The notes below the pieces were generated by a model that was not told the origin of the DNA, did not search any database, and was given only the letters and a program-made list of their open reading frames with translations. A program made the position numbers and the translations under genes. 64,000 nucleotides of DNA from Bacteroidota bacterium (lineage in GTDB: Bacteria; Bacteroidota; Bacteroidia; Cytophagales; Spirosomataceae): contig JAIUOF010000003.1 in assembly GCA_020161355.1 (NCBI GenBank), positions 248,001-312,000 on the forward strand, in the 5' to 3' direction. Positions 26,205-34,654 of this stretch are shown here, piece after piece (within the stretch, counting starts at the first letter, position 1; each line of letters starts with the position of its first letter).

Positions 26205-26341
26205 GCGTGAGGGGGTGAGCCTTTGTTTGAGCTCTTTGTGCAGCCTGCCGACAGGCGGATGCACAAAAGCGAGAGGCGAACACCCGACCCCATCAAAAAA
26301 ATGCCGTCAGGCTTTTTTTGGTGGGGGCACGCCCAAAAAAT
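26205..26341 (-). repeat. Interspersed structured element of unknown function
   Basis: Read on the minus strand it begins TTTTTTGGGCGTGCCCCC and ends at CCTCACGC. It contains a hairpin-terminator (26295-26319) and a long stem: TTTGTGCA/TGCACAAA with inner GCCTG/CAGGC (26235-26267). From memory, elements starting TTTTGGGCGTGCCC and ending GCGTGAGGG recur in intergenic regions of Bacteroidota. The frame that can be read through it (26003-26344) looks like a non-gene. It may be a non-coding RNA or REP-like element. The flanking 25974-26204 is AT-rich and shows nothing else. Confidence 0.5.
26295..26319. terminator. Hairpin terminator after the GH144-like gene
   Basis: A-tract, GCC, loop GTCA, GGC, T7, with one T-T mismatch in the stem. 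It lies about 40-60 bp beyond the stop at 26357 and is also part of the repeat element. Confidence 0.6.
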
Positions 26342-26356
26342 CAAATTTATGCTTTT

Positions 26357-28003
26357 TTAAAACTTAAAACCTAGTTTTTTTAAGCCTGACTGCACATCGG
26401 GGTCTTTCATGGTGAGCTTCCATAAAAGGCCGGTGCGGTGATTTTCGATCATACCGATGATGGGGCCCTGGTCGATAGCTAAAAAAGATGTGGCATACCA
26501 ACCCCGGTCGAGGCTAAAGGCATCAATAAAGCCGTGATTTTTCCACAGTTTATCTCCAAGTTTGAAATAAAAGAACCTCAAAGCGTCCATTGACTCCGCA
26601 GGCGTAAACGGCATGGAAGATAAGGCGGCTGTAGGTGTGATTACACCAAGATCGTTGGTAGGACTATGAGCCGAATAACCATTATAGGTATCAGAAGCGG
26701 TAAGCCCCCAGCAATCTTTGCTGTATCCGAGGTATTTTTTTGGATTATCGATGCAATAAGCCCGGTTGATGAGCGAATGATTTCGTGTTTGTTCGGCATA
26801 ATTGGCATAGGCATCGGAAAGATTGCGGGGGTCAATGCCTAAAAATGTATATTGCTCAAAAAACAATGGCCCGCCGAGGTTTTCGCCAAGAGGCAGTTTG
26901 TGTCCATAAAAAGTACTGCCATTTTTTTGTGCACCTGAGCGTGCCCAACCTTGATCATAAACGTCTTTGGAAATGGCATGAGTAGGTGATGCAGCCGCCA
27001 AAATATAGGTAATGAGGGCTTCGTTCCAGCCATGAATCTGGTGGTTCATTTGCCATGCATAGTTGGGTGACCAATGCCAATAGAGAACTTTTTGGCCGTT
27101 TTGGGTATGCCAGTCCCACTCTACTGCTTCCCAGAGTTGGGTGATTTGTTTCCTAAGCTGATTTTCTTTTTCCGAATTTTGATCAAAATATTGTCTTGTA
27201 GCTAATAATCCCATCATTAAGTAGGAGGTTTCAACAAGATCTGCACCGTTATCTTTTGAACTAAACGGTACTGTGGCTCCTGTGGCACCATTGAGCCAAT
27301 GCGGAAAGACCCCATGAAATTTTTCTGCCTTATTAATCAAAAAATCGGTGATTTTGAGCATGCGGTCGAGTCCTTCGGTTCTTGAAATAAAACTCCTCTC
27401 AATGGCTACCGGAATCGCCATAATGCCGAAGCCTGAACCGCCTGAAGTGATGATATCGCCGGAGGTGTCACGTTCGCGGGCAAGACCTGAAACCGGATGA
27501 CCAAAGTCCCAGAAATATTTAAATGTTTGTTTTTGAACCAATGTCAGCAATGCTTCATCTGAAATTCGGGGAAATTTGTCAGTGGAGTCCATCAAAGTGG
27601 AAAAATTGACCTGTATGCCCGATTGTAACTGTTCGTTTTTACTGGATTTTACCGTTTGATTTAACTCCAAACTATATTTGGATAAATTCTTTAGTGGATT
27701 TTGCGGGGAGAATATTGCGGTGCTGTCATTTTTGGTAAGTTGGAAATTTGTTTTTATGGTATCCCTGGTTGCAAAATTGGTTAGTATTAAAGAATTATTG
27801 AGTGAACTTGAATTGAGTTTTGATGAAAAGTTAATGGTTATTTTTGGATTTGTAGAAATATTTTGAAGGTTATTGGCGGAAGGATTCAGCCCATCAATCA
27901 GGACCGATTTGACCTCTAAAAATGTTGCCGGAGTTGGGCTGGCATTTTTACAGGAAGATAAAAGGGTAATGCTTAGGACAAAAATCCTTAATATTAGGCT
28001 CAT
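26357..28003 (-). CDS. GH144-like (glycoamylase domain, PF10091) lipoprotein, putative beta-1,2-glucanase
   Basis: 548 aa. Lipobox LLSSC in a signal sequence makes it a lipoprotein. Residues about 30-135 form an Ig-like Big_5 domain (NPKITINFSSKLNSSSL, FSPQNPLKNLSKYSLEL). Residues about 150-540 match the (alpha/alpha)6 glycoamylase fold: FKYFWDFGHPVSGLARERD, SGGSGFGIMAIPVAIERSF, YWHWSPNYAWQMNHQIHGWNE, YNGYSAHSPTNDLG. Characterised GH144 members are endo-beta-1,2-glucanases, and the neighbouring susC/susD/LamG genes support a glycan role. Substrate specificity is inferred and other glucans are possible. It lies 97 bp downstream of the LamG gene, past a perfect hairpin. Confidence 0.82.
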   Translation of the reverse strand: MSLILRIFVLSITLLSSCKNASPTPATFLEVKSVLIDGLNPSANNLQNISTNPKITINFSSKLNSSSLNNSLILTNFATRDTIKTNFQLTKNDSTAIFSPQNPLKNLSKYSLELNQTVKSSKNEQLQSGIQVNFSTLMDSTDKFPRISDEALLTLVQKQTFKYFWDFGHPVSGLARERDTSGDIITSGGSGFGIMAIPVAIERSFISRTEGLDRMLKITDFLINKAEKFHGVFPHWLNGATGATVPFSSKDNGADLVETSYLMMGLLATRQYFDQNSEKENQLRKQITQLWEAVEWDWHTQNGQKVLYWHWSPNYAWQMNHQIHGWNEALITYILAAASPTHAISKDVYDQGWARSGAQKNGSTFYGHKLPLGENLGGPLFFEQYTFLGIDPRNLSDAYANYAEQTRNHSLINRAYCIDNPKKYLGYSKDCWGLTASDTYNGYSAHSPTNDLGVITPTAALSSMPFTPAESMDALRFFYFKLGDKLWKNHGFIDAFSLDRGWYATSFLAIDQGPIIGMIENHRTGLLWKLTMKDPDVQSGLKKLGFKF

Positions 28004-28055
28004 GATAAATAAATGATGGGTAAATATAGAAAGGAAGATAGAAAAGTTTTTTAAA

Positions 28056-28088
28056 CAGAGTAAATGCCGGTTGCCGGCATTTACTCTG
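28056..28088. terminator. Perfect 15-bp hairpin between LamG and GH144-like genes
   Basis: CAGAGTAAATGCCGG (28056-28070), loop TTG, then the exact complement CCGGCATTTACTCTG. On the minus strand it is followed by TTTAAAAAACTTTTC, a weak U-tract. It probably reduces read-through from susCD-LamG into the glucanase gene, or protects the 3' end of the upstream message. Confidence 0.7.
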
Positions 28089-28100
28089 AATACAGCGGAA

Positions 28101-28946
28101 TTATCTTCCGGCCATTTCTAATTGATACAATGCACTGATGTCGGCATCAGAAAGAGCTTTGTTGAAAACTCTGATTTCGTCCATTGAGCCGGTCATTGCT
28201 TTTTGCCAAGATTCAGGATTTCCACCTACCACTGTACCCCAGGTACCGATGATAGCTTTTGTAGGAGTAGTAAAGTTCAAAGGACCGGTTGTTCCTCTTG
28301 CTTCCCATTCAGGATTAGAGATTTTCACTCCATTGGCATAAATCTTAAACATTGAAGTGGCACCGTCCCATGTCATAACCACATGAGCCCATTTACCACC
28401 AATTTTTGGAGATTGTACTCCACCTTTGGTAGGCTCATTACGTGAGTCTTGCCATGAATCGTTTCCGTTTACTTTGGTCACTACCAAACCTTTAACAACC
28501 ATAGTGTCAGAAGTTGCTTTTTTCCAGCCTGTCTCAGCCATTAGGTTGATGTTGCCGGCCCATTCGTTAGGACGTGACAAAGAGAAGAAACATGCAGGTG
28601 AGCTACCGTTGTTTGAAACGTTAACCCAGGCACTAACAGTAACATTTGGAAGGCTATTTAAAGCAGTAATAGCATCAAAAGCCATGTATCCATCAGCAAA
28701 AGTTACCCCTTTACCTTTTACACCAGTTCCGAAAGTAGCATTTACCGATTTGGTAGGCATTGCACTTGATTTTGCTTCTTTTCCTGTGCCTTCCATATCC
28801 CAATACGCCACAAGGTTGGCAGAACCTACCTCAGAAGCACTATTGTATCCTCCGATAGGCGGAAGAGCTTCTTCTTCCTTGCAGGCCATAAAAGTTACGC
28901 CAAACATGGCGGCGATAACACTTAGTTTTAAAACTTGTTTTCTCAT
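28101..28946 (-). CDS. LamG / concanavalin-like lipoprotein
   Basis: 281 aa. The signal sequence ends in the lipobox FMACKEEE, so it is a lipoprotein. The mature part is a LamG-type beta-sandwich: LVAYWDMEGTGKEAKSS, YMAFDAITALNSLPNVTVSAWV, WAHVVMTWDGATSMFKIYANG, MDEIRVFNKALSDADISALY. Such domains bind carbohydrates or proteins. Position 49 bp after susD, in the same direction, suggests a surface glycan-binding protein of the locus, in the role of the third Sus lipoprotein. Alternatively a non-carbohydrate ligand could be bound. Confidence 0.85.
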   Translation of the reverse strand: MRKQVLKLSVIAAMFGVTFMACKEEEALPPIGGYNSASEVGSANLVAYWDMEGTGKEAKSSAMPTKSVNATFGTGVKGKGVTFADGYMAFDAITALNSLPNVTVSAWVNVSNNGSSPACFFSLSRPNEWAGNINLMAETGWKKATSDTMVVKGLVVTKVNGNDSWQDSRNEPTKGGVQSPKIGGKWAHVVMTWDGATSMFKIYANGVKISNPEWEARGTTGPLNFTTPTKAIIGTWGTVVGGNPESWQKAMTGSMDEIRVFNKALSDADISALYQLEMAGR

Positions 28947-28995
28947 AGAATTTTGAATTTTGTGATTTGAAAAAAATTACCAGTATTTAGATTAA

Positions 28996-30537
28996 TTAAT
29001 AGTTCGGATTTTGGGTCAACTTGTTACCGCTCAGGGCTATTTGCAAAGCCGGAATCGGTAATAACTCATGTTTGCCTTTTACAAATGGTTTTCCGGCAGC
29101 CTTCATGGCTTGCTCTACTTTCCCTGTTCTGACAAGATCAAACCATCTGTCATGCTCCATGGCAAGCTCAAGGTGTCTTTCATTCCAAATGGCCTCTCTC
29201 AAAGCTGACTGCCCTGAAACAGCCGATTCTGCCAAACCGGCTCTTTTACGTACCATATTTAAAACGTTTAAGGCTTCACCGGAATTGCCCGTTTCGTTGG
29301 CTGCTTCGGCATTGATCAGAAGTAATTCGGCATACCGAAGGAGATGAATATTTTTTTGTTTCAAATCTCTGTTACCCAAATAATTCTCAACATTTGGGTT
29401 TTCAGAGTGATAGGCCTTATAGTTGTATCTCAGATTTTCTACTGAATCAGACGAAGGGACTCTGAAACCATCAAACAACACGGTTCCTTTGTATTTGCCT
29501 GAATTGTCAATGAAAATTATTGTAGCATCTTTACGTTTGTCGCCATTTTCATATGCATTTACCAATGAAGTGCTAGGATTGTTAAAACCCCACCCGAGGT
29601 CTCTCCAACCACCTTTTCCACCTACACGTGGCCCTTGAAACATCGAGTAGGTATTCACACCAAAATCTGAATTATTGAATACACCAGTCTGAATTTCGAA
29701 AATAGCTTCACGGCTGTTGTCACCCGCCTGACGCCAGATTTGAGCATAATCGGCCAACAGGTTGTATTGACCGGAATTCATCACATCTTTGCTCAATTGA
29801 TAAGCTTTTGGGTAATCTTTCAAATAAAGAAAAACTTTCGAAAGCATGGCTTGTGCAGTACCTTTTGAAATTCGACCAGCCTGAGTCTGTGCCCTTAGTG
29901 GTAAATTATCGACAGCAAACTGCATATCTGTCTTGATTACATCATAAATCTCGGCAACCGATGTCCGGGTTTGAAATACAGGATCATTATTGGCATCTTC
30001 GGCATTGACGGGAACCCTAAGAATCTTAGGGACTCCGCCAAACCACCGGACCAGATTAAAGTAATAATATCCTCTTATAAACCTAACTTCACCCAACAGC
30101 TTGTTTTTTTCTGCGTCAGGCAATTGTGATTTTTCAACTATAGCAATAGCGTTGTTTGCCTTGGCAATTCCATTATAATGGCCTGCCCATAATGATTGTA
30201 CAAAAAGATTGGTAGGAGTATGGGTAAAATTATCAAGCACGCCCACCGTACCGGCCTGATCTGAGGCAGTACTTCCTTTGTCGGCGTCGTCTGAAATAAT
30301 GTTGGTGGCGGATACAAAGGCAATGCCGTGGGCATCACCTTGAGCACCAAACGCCTCGCCTAACATAAGGCTATTATAAACCCCAATTACCAGATTTTGA
30401 GCCAAATTTGGGTCAGTTTCGGCTGTTGGTAATCCCTGAAGGGGTACATCTAGAAAATCGCTTTTACAGCTGTTTAAGATTAAACTGCCGGTAAGAATGC
30501 TTAAGATTATTTTCGTTTTCATATCCTTTGTTTTCAT
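28996..30537 (-). CDS. susD: SusD/RagB family outer-membrane lipoprotein
   Basis: 513 aa from the ATG at 30537. A second ATG at 30522 (MKTKIILS), preceded by AAAGGAT, is the alternative. The lipobox LILNSC gives a lipoprotein. Family features include SDFLDVPLQGLPT near the mature N-terminus, the TPR-like helical region (GEVRFIRGYYYFNLVRWFGG) and the C-terminal WNERHLELAMEHDRWFDLVR. SusD binds glycans at the cell surface and closes the SusC channel. Its start lies 1 bp after the susC stop, so the two are coupled. The substrate is predicted from the neighbouring GH144-like gene, not from SusD itself. Confidence 0.93.
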   Translation of the reverse strand: MKTKDMKTKIILSILTGSLILNSCKSDFLDVPLQGLPTAETDPNLAQNLVIGVYNSLMLGEAFGAQGDAHGIAFVSATNIISDDADKGSTASDQAGTVGVLDNFTHTPTNLFVQSLWAGHYNGIAKANNAIAIVEKSQLPDAEKNKLLGEVRFIRGYYYFNLVRWFGGVPKILRVPVNAEDANNDPVFQTRTSVAEIYDVIKTDMQFAVDNLPLRAQTQAGRISKGTAQAMLSKVFLYLKDYPKAYQLSKDVMNSGQYNLLADYAQIWRQAGDNSREAIFEIQTGVFNNSDFGVNTYSMFQGPRVGGKGGWRDLGWGFNNPSTSLVNAYENGDKRKDATIIFIDNSGKYKGTVLFDGFRVPSSDSVENLRYNYKAYHSENPNVENYLGNRDLKQKNIHLLRYAELLLINAEAANETGNSGEALNVLNMVRKRAGLAESAVSGQSALREAIWNERHLELAMEHDRWFDLVRTGKVEQAMKAAGKPFVKGKHELLPIPALQIALSGNKLTQNPNY

Positions 30538-30538
30538 C

Positions 30539-33500
30539 TTAAAATCCGATATTAAGTCCAAAAGCCAATGTTTTTGTGGTAGGATAAGCGTTAAGCTCAA
30601 TCCCACTTCTGGTAGGTGAATCAGAACTCAGCTCAGGTGTAAAACCAGAGTATTTTTTGAAAGTAAAAAAGTTCTGAGCCATTATAAATATCTTACCTGA
30701 CTCTGCTTTCATTCTCTTCATAAAATCAGATTTCAGATTGTAAGCCACGGTAAGATTATTGATTCTTATAAAATCACCGGATTCTACAAAATAAGTAGAT
30801 GCGGGAAGATAACCGCCATTGGCAGCAGGCTCATCGTTGATTCCACTTCCCCGTGTCCATCTGCTGTACGCCATTGATTTTTCAACGTTATCGAGCAAGC
30901 CCTGGCGAAATGCCTTTTTACCGTTATATATTTTTCCTCCAAAAGCACAGTATAAATCTGTACTGAAATCAAATTGTTTCCAGCTTGCACCCAGATTGAT
31001 ACCCATATAGGCTTTAGGTTGATAAGACCCTGCAAAAACGCGGTCATTGTCGTCTATTTTGCCATCATCATTTACATCCTGATATTTGAAGTCACCAGCT
31101 GCTGCACTTGGCTGAATCACTTCACCTCCGGTATTTTTATAAGCAATGACCTCTTCGTCGGTTTGGAATACTCCCAAAACGTTGTAAACATAGAAGCTGC
31201 CTACGGGCTGACCATTGTCGGTTTTGGTAGTATATTGTTGACCGGCACCGATACCACCATCAAGAATGGGTTGTCCACCATTAAGCCCAATTACCGTATT
31301 TTTATTTAATGTCACATTTCCACCGATGTTATAAGATAGACTGGGATTGATTCTGGTCTTCCAGTTAACTGATGTCTCCAAACCTCTATTACGAATAGAA
31401 GCCGCATTGGTAAGCACTACACCATCTTTGTCACCAGTTACCGAAGGGACTTTTACATTAATTAAAAGATCTTTTGATTTTTTATCATAAAAACCTATTT
31501 CACCCTGAAGTTTCCCGTTTTTTGCACTCCATTCCAGACCCAAATCAGCTTCTTCTGTAGTTTCCCATTTCAGGTTAGAATCTTTGATTTGAGTGATAGC
31601 TACACCAGGCGTGGCAGTACCACCACCAAAGGCGTATGCCTGATTCTGATCAACTGTCACGATATAGCCATCGCTGGGGATTCGGTCGTTGCCCACCTGA
31701 CCCCACGACGCCCTGATTTTAAGTGTATTGAAGAAGGTTTGCGACGCCATAAATTTTTCATTGGAAATAACCCAACCTGCCCCAAACGAAGGAAACATAC
31801 CCCAGCGGTTTTGAACCGGGAATCTTGAAGATCCATCTCTACGCAAGGTTGCAGTTAACATATAGGTATCATCATGATTCAGATTAAGACGGGTGAGGTA
31901 GCTGTTTCGGGCCCATTTGTCGCCTGAGCCACTATTTGTTGAAGTATTGGCATTACCGGTATTGAGATACCAAAGATTATCGGCCGCCGGAATATCTTTT
32001 CGGAATGCCGACAGGTTTCTGAAAGAATATTCCTCAGCGGTGGTACCTACTAACCATTTGATGGTATTTTTTTGAATTGTTTTTTCGAATGTAAGAATAT
32101 TGTCAAAAACCCAGTGAAACGAGTTATCAAATCTTGTTGAGAGATTGCTATTTGGATTCCTTTGGTTTCCACCCGGAAGAATAAAGGTGGTTTGGTCGTT
32201 ATCAAATTTATAATTATATGCATTTTCATTTGTAAAATTTAGATCACCTCCGATACTACTTCTGAAAGTGAGGAATTTCATGGGCTTAATTTCCAGAAAT
32301 CCAGAAGATTGTAGTCTGTTTCTTACAATCTTGTCATCATTATTGTTGATATCAAGGATCGGATTACCTACATTTTGATAAAGGGAAGTATTGCCGTAAA
32401 GACCATTTGCATCCCTTGGCTCAATGATTGGAGCAGCACGGTAAGCATTGTTATAGGCAGACCCAAGATTTACATTCTGATCATGTGAGTTAGCAAATGA
32501 AACGCTTACGCCGGTGTTGATGTAATTGTTGATTTTAAGGTCATTGTTTAGCCTGGCTGTGAACCTATTGAAGTGGTTTTTGATTACTATCCCCTGATCG
32601 CCCAAATAACCCAGACTTAGAAAGACCCTGTTATTGTCAGAACCACCCGAAAGTGAGAGATTATGGTTTTGCATAAATGCATCACGAAGAATCTGGCTAT
32701 ACCAATCGGTCGAAACAGCTCCGGCATTGACAACATTGGAAGTCGCTGCACTTACATAGTTGGCGTATTCTGTAGAATTGGCCATTTTAACCAAATTTGA
32801 TGCTGATCTCCAACCGGTATTTAAGGAATAATCAACTTTAAGTTGACCACTTTGACCTCTTTTAGTGGTGATAATTACAACTCCATTGGCTCCTCTGGCA
32901 CCGTATATTGCAGTGGCAGAAGCGTCCTTTAGTATATCAATATTTACAATGTCTGAATTGTTTATATTGCTAATGTCGTCAGTAAGTACACCATCTACAA
33001 CAAACAAAGTGCTGGTACCCGCCAAGGCTGTACCGGTACCTCTTACTCTGATTGATGGGGAACTACCGGGTTTTCCTGAACTTATAATCTGAACCCCGGC
33101 TACCCTACCCTGGATAGCCTGTGTAGGTGTCATGACCGGCATTTTGAGCAGATCCTCACCTTTGATACTATTGGTAGAACCCGTAATATCAACTTTTCGC
33201 TGGCTGCCATAACCTACCACTACAACTTGTTCGAGAATATTCTCTGCAAACCCAAGGGTCACATTGAGCTGAGTTTGTCCTTTTACCTGAACCTCCTTAT
33301 TGTCGAAACCTACTGAACTAAAAAGTAAGATTGCATCAGGTAAAACCTGAACTGAATAAGCACCGTTTACATCAGTGATTGTACCTGCGGCAGCATTTTT
33401 AACTCTAACTGAAACACCCGGAATTCCTTCTTTGGTTTGAGCATCGGTTACAATCCCTTTCACAGTAATTTGTTGTGCCCACACAGCCAATGAAGTTAAC

Positions 33501-33559
33501 CAAAACACAAGTACCAATGTGCTTTTTAAAAATTCGGCTTTTCGGAATAAATTACTCAT
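30539..33559 (-). CDS. susC: SusC/RagA family TonB-dependent outer-membrane transporter
   Basis: 1006 aa. Signal peptide ending AVWAQ, then a carboxypeptidase-regulatory-like domain (ITVKGIVTDAQTKEGIPGVS, about 30-110), the SusC signature LEQVVVVGYGSQRKVDITGS, a TonB plug (about 120-235: RVAGVQI, IRVRGTGT, FVVDGVLTDDI, DASATAIYGARGANGVVIIT) and a C-terminal barrel ending GLNIGF. It imports oligosaccharides delivered by SusD, energised by TonB. First gene of the locus; the -7 box TAAATTTG is at 33616-33623 and a tandem 11-bp repeat lies just upstream, which suggests specific regulation. Confidence 0.95.
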   Translation of the reverse strand: MSNLFRKAEFLKSTLVLVFWLTSLAVWAQQITVKGIVTDAQTKEGIPGVSVRVKNAAAGTITDVNGAYSVQVLPDAILLFSSVGFDNKEVQVKGQTQLNVTLGFAENILEQVVVVGYGSQRKVDITGSTNSIKGEDLLKMPVMTPTQAIQGRVAGVQIISSGKPGSSPSIRVRGTGTALAGTSTLFVVDGVLTDDISNINNSDIVNIDILKDASATAIYGARGANGVVIITTKRGQSGQLKVDYSLNTGWRSASNLVKMANSTEYANYVSAATSNVVNAGAVSTDWYSQILRDAFMQNHNLSLSGGSDNNRVFLSLGYLGDQGIVIKNHFNRFTARLNNDLKINNYINTGVSVSFANSHDQNVNLGSAYNNAYRAAPIIEPRDANGLYGNTSLYQNVGNPILDINNNDDKIVRNRLQSSGFLEIKPMKFLTFRSSIGGDLNFTNENAYNYKFDNDQTTFILPGGNQRNPNSNLSTRFDNSFHWVFDNILTFEKTIQKNTIKWLVGTTAEEYSFRNLSAFRKDIPAADNLWYLNTGNANTSTNSGSGDKWARNSYLTRLNLNHDDTYMLTATLRRDGSSRFPVQNRWGMFPSFGAGWVISNEKFMASQTFFNTLKIRASWGQVGNDRIPSDGYIVTVDQNQAYAFGGGTATPGVAITQIKDSNLKWETTEEADLGLEWSAKNGKLQGEIGFYDKKSKDLLINVKVPSVTGDKDGVVLTNAASIRNRGLETSVNWKTRINPSLSYNIGGNVTLNKNTVIGLNGGQPILDGGIGAGQQYTTKTDNGQPVGSFYVYNVLGVFQTDEEVIAYKNTGGEVIQPSAAAGDFKYQDVNDDGKIDDNDRVFAGSYQPKAYMGINLGASWKQFDFSTDLYCAFGGKIYNGKKAFRQGLLDNVEKSMAYSRWTRGSGINDEPAANGGYLPASTYFVESGDFIRINNLTVAYNLKSDFMKRMKAESGKIFIMAQNFFTFKKYSGFTPELSSDSPTRSGIELNAYPTTKTLAFGLNIGF

Positions 33560-33615
33560 AATTTAAGGCTGATTAATTATTGACTTTTCAATAAATTTTA
33601 TTCATAATCAAAGAA

Positions 33616-33623
33616 CAAATTTA
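33616..33623 (-). promoter_or_regulatory. -7 promoter box (TAAATTTG) of susC
   Basis: Exact TAnnTTTG match on the minus strand 57 bp before the susC ATG. The -33 element is not clear, which would fit a promoter that needs an activator. Confidence 0.5.
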
Positions 33624-33653
33624 GATGGAATGCTTGCAACATACTAATTTTTG

Positions 33654-33675
33654 ACTACATCAAAACTACATCAAA
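33654..33675 (-). promoter_or_regulatory. Tandem 11-bp direct repeat upstream of susC, putative activator site
   Basis: TTTGATGTAGT occurs twice without a gap on the minus strand, about 31-52 bp upstream of the -7 box. That is a usual place for an activator. The regulator is not in the window. Between here and 33973 I see the hairpin at 33679-33708 and nothing else of note. Confidence 0.5.
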
Positions 33676-33678
33676 AAT

Positions 33679-33708
33679 TAAAAAAAACGCCTTTCAGAGG
33701 CTTTTTTG
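33679..33708 (-). terminator. Hairpin terminator upstream of susC (T8 on minus strand)
   Basis: AAAAAAGCCT, loop CTGAA, AGGCGTTTTTTTT on the minus strand. It is more than 300 bp beyond the stop of the 34028 gene, which already has its own terminator at 33975-34010, so it may insulate susC or end an unrecognised small transcript. Confidence 0.6.
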
Positions 33709-33974
33709 ATACATCATTATTGGTAATTTTATTTTTTCTTTCCCGGTATAAGGGAATCTTAGGAAAAATAATTTGGAAGATAAAATATTGACAGTCACAA
33801 ATTGTTTTACATGCGATTTTTCGACAAAAGATTCCTTGTTCTAAATCCGTATTTCATGAATTTAAACTTTATACTGCTAAGTGTTTTGAAAAAACTTACG
33901 AGACAAGAAATCAAAAAATTTCGGAAGAAAATCTAATTTGAAGAAGCAATTATTTTTTCAGTAATGGATAAATA

Positions 33975-34010
33975 AAAAAGCAGAAACCATTAAATGATTT
34001 CTGCCTTTAA
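33975..34010 (-). terminator. Hairpin terminator after the gluconate dehydrogenase-type subunit gene
   Basis: GCAGAAA and TTTCTGC pair across 11 bp, flanked by A-rich and T-rich sequence, 18 bp beyond the stop at 34028. Confidence 0.6.
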
Positions 34011-34027
34011 AAAACCAGAATTATTTT

Positions 34028-34621
34028 CTATTCATTCCAGGCATTTTGACCATTTAGTGGCATACATGGAATATACTCTCCCGGTACAGGATCGTAAGCC
34101 AGAACGTTACGGCCGATTTCCTCTGATGTATAAAAACCAAATAGGGTTAGCCCTTTAATGATTTTGAAAAATGAGGGTTTTGGTGCTTCCTTTTCCAATG
34201 CAATCCCCCACATACCTACACCCGAGCGAGGTTTGTTTTTATCCATTTCGGTGAGGAATTCAGTTCTTTGTGCCTGAGTAAGCTCCAGAAAGCTTTTTCC
34301 GAATTTCTTATCTACCTCATCTTCAAAGTCGCCCAAACTCTCCAATAAGTCTTTCTGGGCACTTTCATCCATTGTATCTTTGACCATTTTATCAATGAAC
34401 TGCGGCACAGCCAATTCTTTCGCACCCGGAGTTTTGGTTTTGGGCAAAATTGTTTCGGCTACTTCAGCCACCAATGCTGCCTGATTGTTATCAAAGAAAA
34501 CAGGCTTCCAGCTAAGTTTTGCATTTTCTTTACATGAAACCAATATTTCGCTCATCGAAATACCTACCATACTTATTCCCAGCATGGTAGCAGTATTTTT
34601 TATATAATCTCTTCTGTTCAT
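34028..34621 (-). CDS. Gluconate 2-dehydrogenase subunit 3-like protein
   Basis: 197 aa. The N-terminus MNRRDYIKNTATMLGISMVG has a Tat-type RR pattern followed by a hydrophobic segment and a possible lipobox (LVSC). The mature part matches the small-subunit family: ALVAEVAETILPKTKTPGAKE, VPQFIDKMVKDTM, PSFFKIIKGLTLFGFYTSEE. In characterised flavocytochrome sugar dehydrogenases this subunit helps to export the FAD subunit through Tat. The FAD partner is 33 bp upstream on the same strand. No cytochrome c subunit is adjacent, so the electron acceptor is unknown. Confidence 0.88.
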   Translation of the reverse strand: MNRRDYIKNTATMLGISMVGISMSEILVSCKENAKLSWKPVFFDNNQAALVAEVAETILPKTKTPGAKELAVPQFIDKMVKDTMDESAQKDLLESLGDFEDEVDKKFGKSFLELTQAQRTEFLTEMDKNKPRSGVGMWGIALEKEAPKPSFFKIIKGLTLFGFYTSEEIGRNVLAYDPVPGEYIPCMPLNGQNAWNE

Positions 34622-34654
34622 TTTTTTGTGTTTAAAAAATAGTACCCTACTGTT

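Noticed and set aside
26003..26344. Open frames (113 and 75 codons) on the minus strand between the M28 and GH144-like genes
   Set aside because: They overlap each other in different frames, run through a terminator hairpin and a structured repeat, and give Lys/Phe-rich, non-family sequences.
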